A program made the position numbers and the translations under genes. From positions 1 to 6,545 of the forward strand of contig JAURCW010000070.1 in the NCBI GenBank assembly GCA_030828265.1: 6,545 nt of DNA. The letters are read 5' to 3'. Position 1 is the first letter of the stretch, and each line of letters opens with the position of its first letter. Positions 1 to 5,376 of this stretch are shown here, one piece after another. Under the pieces are notes generated by a model. The model searched no databases and was not told the origin of the DNA. It was given only the letters and a program-made list of their open reading frames with translations. The DNA is from Burkholderiales bacterium (GTDB taxonomy: Bacteria > Pseudomonadota > Gammaproteobacteria > Burkholderiales > Burkholderiaceae_A).

Positions 1-2463
1 CGCTACGAATACCCCGATGAAATCGTTCCAGCCGGGCTCACACCCAGGCAATGGCTTCGTCACTTAACAGAGGACGGCATTCGTCGACGGTATCCAGAAT
101 CAAGCGATGCACAAGGCCTGCCTGCAGGGGTTCGACAACAAATTGAACACGAACTCGAGCTTATTCACGAACTGAACTACGAGCCCTACTTTTTAACGGT
201 CTATGACATTGTGGCCTTTGCCCGGTCGCGCGGCATTCTCTGCCAGGGCCGAGGCTCAGCGGCAAACTCCGCCGTCTGCTACTGCCTTGGCATTACCGAG
301 GTTGATCCAGCGCGCATGAGCATGCTCTTTGAGCGTTTTATTTCCAAAGAGCGTAACGAACCTCCCGACATTGATGTTGACTTTGAGCATCATCGACGCG
401 AGGAGGTCATTCAATACATCTACGGCAAATACGGTCGCGAGCGTGCCGCCCTTGCTGCTGCGCTGGTGCGTTACCGTCCACGTTCGGCGCTGCGTGATTC
501 GGGCAAAGCCCTGGGTATTTCTAGTCATCTTGTCGATCTTGCCGCCAAGGGGCGAAGCTGGTGGGATGGAAAGCAAATTTGCGCAGAAGGCCTAAGGGAA
601 AGCCTCACCCAGGGGCTGATCCAGTCTTCTGGGAATAAAGAATTACAAACCACCACCGGAAACCCCCTGGCCATTCCAAGCGACACAAAGCTTGAGCAAT
701 GGGCCGCCTTAAGCAGCCAACTCATGGGCTTTCCGCGACATTTATCTCAGCACGTCGGTGGCTTTGTCATTGCGCGCTACAGCCTGCACGATCTCGTTCC
801 CACCGAGAACGCCAGCATGGCTGAGCGCAGTGTCATTCAATGGGATAAAGACGACATTGATGCCCTGGGCTTATTGAAGGTGGATGTGCTGGCCCTGGGC
901 ATGCTGTCTGCCATTGCCCATGCTCTGGTTTTTGTAGGGCAGAAACAGCATCCCGACAAGCCACTGGGGGCAAAGCCCATGGCCATGCAAGACATTCCTG
1001 CGGAAGACCCTGCCACCTATGCCATGATTTCTGCGGCCGACACGCTTGGCGTTTTTCAAATCGAGTCGCGCGCTCAAATGAGCATGCTGCCTCGGCTTCA
1101 GCCTCAGTGCTTTTACGACCTGGTGATTGAAGTGGCCATTGTGCGGCCCGGCCCCATTCAAGGCGGTATGGTCCACCCCTACCTACGACGACGTCAGGGC
1201 CTTGAGCCTGTGGACTACCCCAGTCCATCGGTGAAGCAGGCCTTGGAGCGCACCCTTGGGGTGCCTATTTTTCAAGAGCAGGTGATGCAACTGGCCATTC
1301 TTGCTGCAGGTTTTACAGCAGGCGAGGCCGACCAGCTTCGGCGAGCCATGGCAGCCTGGCGACATCGTGGCAGCCTTGGACCTTTTCAAGAAAAACTTGT
1401 CGATGGCATGCTCAGCCGCGGCTACAGCCGCGACTTTGCTGAACGTGTCTTTGCACAGATTCAGGGCTTTGGCGAATACGGCTTTCCCGAGTCCCATGCA
1501 GCAAGCTTTGCTTTGTTGGTTTACGTAAGCTGCTGGCTGAAATGTCACCATCCCGATGCCTTTTTGGCGGCTCTACTCAAAGCTCAGCCCATGGGGTTTT
1601 ATGCACCAGCCCAGCTGGTTCGAGACGCTCGCGCACACGGTGTTGAGGTGCGCTCTGTGGATGTACAAGCAAGCCAGGTGTTCGCAAGCCTTGAGCCCTT
1701 CAACGATCGATGGGCAGTGCGTCTTGGTCTTCACCAGGTGGCTCATTTAACCCAAGAGGCTATGTATCGTATTGTTCAGGCCCGGGCGACCAAAACATTT
1801 AACTCTGTAGACGACCTTGCCATGCGCGCAGAGCTATCACGTCAAGACCTTCAGGCGCTAGCAGCGGCTGGCGCGCTGCAAAGTCTTTCTGCAGACCGGC
1901 ATCAGGCTCACTGGCTTGCCACAGGCCATGATCAGCTGCCCGGTGTCTTGCAGGATGCGGCCTGCGAACAAGAGCTACCTGCTGCCGGTCTGCTGCCCGT
2001 TCCAACCGAGGCGCAGAACCTTATCGCCGACTACGCAAGCCTGGGTCTTAGCCTTGGACGTCATCCGCTTGCCCTGCTTCGAAAGGAGCTGAAAGAACGC
2101 TTTCAAAGCAGGCCCGCCATCGAACTTCAAAAACTCGGTCATCAGCAACTGGCTCGCGCCAGCGGCCTTGTCACTCATCGGCAGCGGCCAGGAACGGCCA
2201 AGGGTGTTGTCTTCATTACCCTGGAAGATGAAACGGGAAGTATCAATTTAATTATCTGGCCCGACATTCTAAAAATATACAAACAGGCGGTGCTTCATGG
2301 CCAGCTTCTTACTGCCTACGGCCGTTGGCAGCGTGACCAGACCATTGCCACGGACGCCCCTGGCCAGGTTATGAACCTGGTTGCGCTACGGATCGAAGAC
2401 CATACGCCTTTGTTAGCCCAGCGACTTGGCGAGATGGCGTCTTCCTCGCGTGACTTCCACTAG
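1..2463 (+). CDS. dnaE2: Error-prone DNA polymerase III alpha subunit DnaE2/ImuC (5' end outside window)
   Basis: Translesion DNA polymerase of the C-family, the catalytic part of the ImuA-ImuB-DnaE2 mutasome that copies damaged DNA during the SOS response. The frame is open from base 1. Codons before the first GTG (211) already read as family sequence (for example EYPDEIVPAGLTP), so the gene is cut by the window edge and 211 is not its start. The 820 residues present are about three quarters of a DnaE2; the missing part is mainly the N-terminal PHP domain. Visible in order: the palm with PPDIDVDFE (361-387), which carries two catalytic aspartates; the third aspartate in LLKVDVLALGM (codon 883-885); RPGPIQGGMVHPY (from about 1144); a helix-hairpin-helix region at about 1770-1900; and a C-terminal OB-fold (about 2158-2400, VVFITLEDETGSINLIIWP). 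It ends in SRDFH, typical of DnaE2 rather than replicative DnaE. All catalytic acidic residues are present and no frameshift is seen. SOS operator and imuA/imuB would lie upstream, out of view. Confidence 0.95.
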   Translation, partial: RYEYPDEIVPAGLTPRQWLRHLTEDGIRRRYPESSDAQGLPAGVRQQIEHELELIHELNYEPYFLTVYDIVAFARSRGILCQGRGSAANSAVCYCLGITEVDPARMSMLFERFISKERNEPPDIDVDFEHHRREEVIQYIYGKYGRERAALAAALVRYRPRSALRDSGKALGISSHLVDLAAKGRSWWDGKQICAEGLRESLTQGLIQSSGNKELQTTTGNPLAIPSDTKLEQWAALSSQLMGFPRHLSQHVGGFVIARYSLHDLVPTENASMAERSVIQWDKDDIDALGLLKVDVLALGMLSAIAHALVFVGQKQHPDKPLGAKPMAMQDIPAEDPATYAMISAADTLGVFQIESRAQMSMLPRLQPQCFYDLVIEVAIVRPGPIQGGMVHPYLRRRQGLEPVDYPSPSVKQALERTLGVPIFQEQVMQLAILAAGFTAGEADQLRRAMAAWRHRGSLGPFQEKLVDGMLSRGYSRDFAERVFAQIQGFGEYGFPESHAASFALLVYVSCWLKCHHPDAFLAALLKAQPMGFYAPAQLVRDARAHGVEVRSVDVQASQVFASLEPFNDRWAVRLGLHQVAHLTQEAMYRIVQARATKTFNSVDDLAMRAELSRQDLQALAAAGALQSLSADRHQAHWLATGHDQLPGVLQDAACEQELPAAGLLPVPTEAQNLIADYASLGLSLGRHPLALLRKELKERFQSRPAIELQKLGHQQLARASGLVTHRQRPGTAKGVVFITLEDETGSINLIIWPDILKIYKQAVLHGQLLTAYGRWQRDQTIATDAPGQVMNLVALRIEDHTPLLAQRLGEMASSSRDFH

Positions 2464-2541
2464 TGGCCTTTAATAGTTTCGCCGCCAAAAAGACATTGCA
2501 CCCCGGGCGTCCATTCCACCATCAGGGCTCACCACTCCCCC

Positions 2542-2547
2542 TACAAT
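2542..2547 (+). promoter_or_regulatory. Possible -10 element (TACAAT) just before the SDR gene
   Basis: The 93-bp gap between dnaE2 and the SDR gene contains TACAAT, a five-of-six match to the sigma-70 -10 consensus, ten bases before the ATG at 2557. No good -35 lies at the usual spacing; the closest TTGCAC (2496-2501) is about 40 bp away. If used, transcription would begin only a few bases before the ATG, giving an almost leaderless mRNA, which would fit the lack of a Shine-Dalgarno sequence there. It would alternatively allow a start at the downstream GTG (2602). I see no terminator hairpin with a T-run and no LexA-like CTGT-N8-ACAG site in this gap, so read-through from dnaE2 is also possible. 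Confidence 0.25.
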
Positions 2548-2556
2548 GCACAAGAA

Positions 2557-3306
2557 ATGTTCCCGCCCTCACCTTCATCCACATTCACACCCACCCAGAC
2601 AGTGTCATTGCAAAGCATTGAGAAGCCTTTCAAGGCTCTGGTTCTTGGAAGCTCCGGCACCATCGGCTCGGCATTTGTTCAGGCCCTTCAGTGCAGCCCA
2701 GGCTGCAGCCAGGTGGTGGGCATTAGCCGAACAAGTCACGACAAGTTCGCCCTGGAAGACGAGGCGAGTATCGCGCGCGCTGCCATGCACGAAAAAGCTA
2801 ATGGGCCTTTTTCTGTCATTGTGGATGCGACGGGCGCCCTCACCATCGATGGACAGGGCCCAGAAAAACGTCTCGCCGCCTTAAATGCAGGTCAGCTCGC
2901 GCGTGCCTTTGAAGTCAATGCCATTGGTCGCGCCCTTGTTCTTAAGCATTTCATCGACCTCCTTCCCCGCCAGGGTCGCTGTCTCTTTGCGGTGCTCTCG
3001 GCTCGGGTGGGTAGCCTATCTGACAACAAACTGGGGGGCTGGTACGGCTATCGAGCCTCCAAGGCTGCAGGCAACATGTTCTTACAAACTGCGGCCATCG
3101 AATCCCACCGCACGCGTCCCGAGGCTGTCTTTGCCGCCTTGCAGCCGGGCACTGTGGTGTCCAAGCTTTCATCGCCTTTTCAATCAGGCCACACCACAGT
3201 CGCAGCCGAAGACTCAGTGGCAGGCTTGCTGACGGCTCTGGACAGACTTGAGGCTCGGGCACAAGCCTGGTTCATTGACTACCAGGGGAACACCATTGAC
3301 TGGTAA
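2557..3306 (+). CDS. SDR-family NAD(P)-dependent oxidoreductase
   Basis: Short-chain dehydrogenase/reductase, a soluble Rossmann-fold enzyme oxidising or reducing an alcohol/carbonyl with NAD(P)(H); the substrate cannot be read from sequence. Of 249 residues, the nucleotide-binding loop is GSSGTIG (31-37), the structural Asn sits in VNAIG (N121), the catalytic Ser in VLSARVGS (S148), and the YxxxK pair in YRASK (Y165, K169). PGTVVSKLSSPF (198-208) and the C-terminal YQGNTIDW resemble the C-factor-like subgroup, whose members often end in a similar WQG-x-x-x-W motif. The fold begins at about residue 25 (FKALVLG). The first 24 residues (rich in P, S and T) look like an extension, and no Shine-Dalgarno precedes the ATG. 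In-frame GTG (2602) and TTG (2608) are alternative starts, equally without a clear ribosome site. The gene overlaps the next one by 11 bp, implying co-transcription. Confidence 0.88.
   Translation: MFPPSPSSTFTPTQTVSLQSIEKPFKALVLGSSGTIGSAFVQALQCSPGCSQVVGISRTSHDKFALEDEASIARAAMHEKANGPFSVIVDATGALTIDGQGPEKRLAALNAGQLARAFEVNAIGRALVLKHFIDLLPRQGRCLFAVLSARVGSLSDNKLGGWYGYRASKAAGNMFLQTAAIESHRTRPEAVFAALQPGTVVSKLSSPFQSGHTTVAAEDSVAGLLTALDRLEARAQAWFIDYQGNTIDW
3284..3289 (+). promoter_or_regulatory. Shine-Dalgarno AGGGGA deciding a TTG start
   Basis: AGGGGA lies six bases before an in-frame TTG at 3296, the last initiator-like codon ahead of the FAD-binding fold of the next gene. The site sits within the last codons of the SDR gene. 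It supports starting the FAD enzyme at 3296 instead of at the farther upstream TTG (3248), which lacks comparable support and would add 16 residues unlike the family. Confidence 0.6.
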
Positions 3307-4474
3307 GGCTACGGATCTTGATGCGGTTGTTGTTGGGGCAGGCGTTGTTGGCCTTGCCATTGGCAGGGCCCTCTCGCAGTCAGGGCTGGACACCCTCGTC
3401 ATTGAATCGCAGCCCCGTCACGGCATGGGTACAAGCTCGCGTAACAGTGGCGTCATTCATGCCGGGCTTTACTACCCCCCGGGCTCCAACAAGGCCAGCT
3501 GGTGTGTCCGAGGCCGCGAACTTCTTTATGCCTTTTGCCAAAGCCATCAGGTGGCCCATAAGCAACTGGGAAAACTTATTGTGGGGCAAGACGAGGACGA
3601 GGCTGCGCTTCAGACCATTACGTCACGGGCAAAAGACTCTGGCGTAACCAACTTGCGATGGCTTACTCAACAGGAGCTCAAAGCCATGGAGCCGGAGGTT
3701 CGTGCCCGCCATGCGCTTTTTAGTCCCTCCACAGGCATTGTGGATGTTCATGAACTGATGCTTGCCCTTGAGGGCGACATTGAGAAGGCCGGGAGTAACG
3801 TGGTCACACAGAGCTGCTTTCTAGCAGCCTCTCTTATCGGCACAGGTGTCAGCAAGGGCTGGCAGCTCGACGTTAAGGTTGGGCAAGACGAGCGTCATAG
3901 GCTTAGCTGTCAGCTTCTAGTTAATGCAGCAGGGCTTGATGCCGATGCCGTGGCAAGCCGAATTGAAGGGCTGGCTGCCGAGCACATCCCGAAGGTTCAC
4001 TTTGCGAAGGGCAATTACGCCAGTCTTACGGGAAGTCATCCCTTTAAGCACCTTGTCTACCCCGCGCCTGTCCCGGGTGGCCTTGGAACACACCTCACAC
4101 TTAACATTGCAGGAGAGGCCCAGTTTGGCCCGGATGTGGAATGGCTTGGGCTGGCCGACCCCCATCGCCTGCCTGGATCCACCCATCCCAGCCTCAACTA
4201 CGCGGTAAATACTGCCCAGCTCGCTGACTTTGCGGCCTCCGTGCAGCGCTGGTGGCCCTCGCTAAGGGCCGAACGTCTGCAGCCTGGCTACTCCGGCATC
4301 CGACCCAAACTCACACAAAATGCCAAAGAACCAGCGGCCGACTTTGTCTTGCAGGGGCCGGACCAACACGGGCTGGCTGGGCTCGTTAACCTTTTTGGAA
4401 TTGAATCGCCAGGGCTAACCGCATGCCTTGCCATCGGCGAGGCAGTTCACCATTGTGCAAAAACATCCGCCTGA
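3296..4474 (+). CDS. FAD-dependent oxidoreductase, L-2-hydroxyglutarate dehydrogenase-like (DAO fold)
   Basis: Flavoenzyme of the D-amino-acid-oxidase/glycerol-3-phosphate dehydrogenase fold, closest by motif to L-2-hydroxyglutarate dehydrogenase (LhgO/L2HGDH). That enzyme oxidises L-2-hydroxyglutarate to 2-oxoglutarate and passes electrons to the respiratory quinone pool, often as metabolite repair. From the TTG start, of 392 residues: FAD-binding GAGVVG (14-19) with the ribose-binding Glu of LVIE (37); the family signature SSRNSGVIHAGLYYPPGS (47-64); the substrate-domain stretch FAKGNY then HLVYPAPVPGGLGTHLTL; FGPDVEW; and the C-terminal flavin-domain motifs GYSGIRPKL (331-339) and NLFGIESPGL (365-374). 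Length and motif order are those of an intact family member. The start overlaps the SDR stop by 11 bp and the end overlaps the following small gene. No csiD/glutarate-hydroxylase gene is nearby, so a role in lysine breakdown is not indicated. The exact substrate is inferred; other 2-hydroxyacids are possible. Confidence 0.88.
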   Translation: MTGKATDLDAVVVGAGVVGLAIGRALSQSGLDTLVIESQPRHGMGTSSRNSGVIHAGLYYPPGSNKASWCVRGRELLYAFCQSHQVAHKQLGKLIVGQDEDEAALQTITSRAKDSGVTNLRWLTQQELKAMEPEVRARHALFSPSTGIVDVHELMLALEGDIEKAGSNVVTQSCFLAASLIGTGVSKGWQLDVKVGQDERHRLSCQLLVNAAGLDADAVASRIEGLAAEHIPKVHFAKGNYASLTGSHPFKHLVYPAPVPGGLGTHLTLNIAGEAQFGPDVEWLGLADPHRLPGSTHPSLNYAVNTAQLADFAASVQRWWPSLRAERLQPGYSGIRPKLTQNAKEPAADFVLQGPDQHGLAGLVNLFGIESPGLTACLAIGEAVHHCAKTSA

Positions 4475-4790
4475 CGCCTACACTCCACCAGGCCTTGAGT
4501 GGTGGATTCTTCGACGCCTGCCCAAGGTTTCCTTAGCCGTGACCTTGGCCTTCGGTCTTGCCTGGTGGCTTATTCGCTTATGGCCACGACAGGGTCCAGA
4601 CGCCGAGGTTGCCTCTCAGACGCTTCTTGCGGAGTACGCCCTGCTCGGTGGTTTCATCTTCTTTATCACCATGGTGGTCACAGTTGGCATCGGCTGCATT
4701 TTCGTGTCTATTATGAAAGGGCCGCGCTACTCAGCCGACTCGTACGTCATTAATGACAAAGAAAAGCCCGGGCCCCAAAAAGAACGCTAG
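4455..4790 (+). CDS. Small two-helix membrane protein of unknown function
   Basis: I cannot assign a function. From the GTG at 4455 it has 111 residues: a Pro-rich N-terminus (PPDAYTPPGLEWW), a basic stretch (RRLPK, 20-24), a first hydrophobic helix (about 25-42, rich in Trp), a short polar loop (PRQGPDAEVAS), a second helix (about 61-87), then a polar tail opening with MKGPRYSADSY and ending in a charged KEKPGPQKER. The positive charges before helix 1 and after helix 2 predict both ends in the cytoplasm. The start is uncertain: GTG 4455 has a GAGG (4439-4442) at a long 12-base spacing; TTG 4428 would add nine residues with no better site. With either, it begins inside the end of the FAD dehydrogenase gene (20-47 bp overlap), so it is probably translationally coupled to it. 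The frame, hydrophobic pattern and operon position support a real gene. A partner or anchor role for the dehydrogenase is only a guess. Confidence 0.72.
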   Translation: MQKHPPDAYTPPGLEWWILRRLPKVSLAVTLAFGLAWWLIRLWPRQGPDAEVASQTLLAEYALLGGFIFFITMVVTVGIGCIFVSIMKGPRYSADSYVINDKEKPGPQKER

Positions 4791-4825
4791 CTCGGCGACT
4801 TGACGAGCGGGTACGCTAGCTTTTT
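4777..4825. terminator. Bidirectional terminator between convergent genes
   Basis: Two copies of the palindrome GCTAGC (4786-4791 and 4815-4820) can pair as hairpin arms, with an inner GCTCG/CGAGC pairing (4790-4794 with 4804-4808) as an alternative stem. A T-run follows on the plus strand (4821-4825), and an A-rich run precedes (4777-4784, AAAAAGAA), which reads as a T-run on the minus strand. This is the expected layout for a terminator serving both strands. The core stem is only six base pairs, extendable by A-T pairs across a C-T mismatch, so strength is uncertain. The stop of the membrane-protein gene (4788-4790) and of the NlpC gene (4816-4818) fall in the arms. Confidence 0.55.
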
Positions 4826-5340
4826 GCAAGCCGGCGAACAGTCGTTAAACGAGGGGCCCAGTAAGACGAAAGTAGCGACTCGATGCGAACCGTGCCTCCT
4901 TCACTAGGCGCGTGCACGAAGCGGTTCTTACCCACATAAATACCAACGTGTGAAAACGGATGACCTGTCGTATTAAAAAAAATCAGATCCCCAGGCAGAC
5001 GTTGATCAACCTCCACCTCTTTTCCAAAGCGACTCATCTCAACCACTGTGCGCGGAAGTTTCAAGCCCTTCGCCCGATAGGCCACGTAAACTACGAGGCC
5101 ACTGCAATCAAAGCCCCCCGCAGGAGTATTACCCCCCCACTTGTAAGGAACGCCGACAAGTCCAATGGCATGAATGGCAAGATCGGAGAGACCTGTTTGA
5201 GTCTTCTCGGCCCGAGACTCGGCAATCACCACCCTTGCGCCTGCTGCACGTTCAACGGGAACGGCTGCGCATCCTGCAAGGGCAAGAATGAAACCCATTA
5301 AGAGTCCGTGACGTAACGAATAGAACCTTAACCGAGACAA
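4816..5340 (-). CDS. NlpC/P60-family lipoprotein, probable peptidoglycan endopeptidase
   Basis: Predicted cell-wall hydrolase of the NlpC/P60 cysteine-peptidase family (Spr/NlpC type), which cleaves peptide cross-links in peptidoglycan; likely anchored in the outer membrane by a lipid. From the TTG at 5340 it has 174 residues: a signal peptide with a basic start (SRLRFYSLRHG), a hydrophobic core and lipobox LAGC (lipidated Cys24), then a linker and the NlpC/P60 domain from about residue 50. The catalytic Cys is in GGFDCSGL (C79, codon 5104-5106), the His in HPFSHVGIYVG (H131), and the third polar residue is H143 in RFVHAPSEGG. LPGDLIFF is also typical. The start is unsettled: ATG at 5298 gives only MGFILALAG before the lipid Cys, too short and without positive charge for a lipoprotein signal, while TTG 5340 (or 5346) supplies them but lacks a clear Shine-Dalgarno. 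It lies downstream of metZ on the same strand, 28 bp away with this start. Confidence 0.87.
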   Translation of the reverse strand: MSRLRFYSLRHGLLMGFILALAGCAAVPVERAAGARVVIAESRAEKTQTGLSDLAIHAIGLVGVPYKWGGNTPAGGFDCSGLVVYVAYRAKGLKLPRTVVEMSRFGKEVEVDQRLPGDLIFFNTTGHPFSHVGIYVGKNRFVHAPSEGGTVRIESLLSSYWAPRLTTVRRLAKS

Positions 5341-5347
5341 GGGCAAA

Positions 5348-5376
5348 GGCTTTAGGGCTAGGCTACGACTAAAGCC
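5348..5376 (-). other. Inverted repeat at the metZ stop (possible hairpin between metZ and the NlpC gene)
   Basis: A perfect 8-bp inverted repeat, GGCTTTAG at 5348-5355 and CTAAAGCC at 5369-5376, with a 13-base loop. One arm contains the metZ stop codon. On the transcribed (minus) strand the second arm is followed by only three Ts, so it is at best a weak terminator. It could instead act as a partial attenuator, or as an mRNA-stabilising or processing hairpin that sets metZ expression above that of the lipoprotein. It would also cover the ribosome-binding region of the TTG start at 5340. Confidence 0.4.

Noticed and set aside
833..1551. Long open frames on the minus strand inside dnaE2
   Set aside because: They lie opposite a well-conserved polymerase reading frame, have unusual compositions with no recognisable motif, and are typical antisense shadows of GC-rich coding DNA.
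2464..2556. A terminator or LexA box after dnaE2
   Set aside because: No stable stem followed by a T-run and no CTGT-N8-ACAG palindrome is present in this gap.
2546..3262. Alternative frames over the SDR gene, on both strands (including an ATG at 2546)
   Set aside because: Their proteins show no family motifs and are rich in Ser/Arg/Pro/Trp/Cys, while the SDR frame carries all the expected catalytic motifs.
5316..5346. Possible sigma-70 promoter (TTGCCC then TATTCG, minus strand) for the NlpC gene
   Set aside because: The -10 matches only three of six consensus bases and the spacing is 18; matches this weak are expected by chance.
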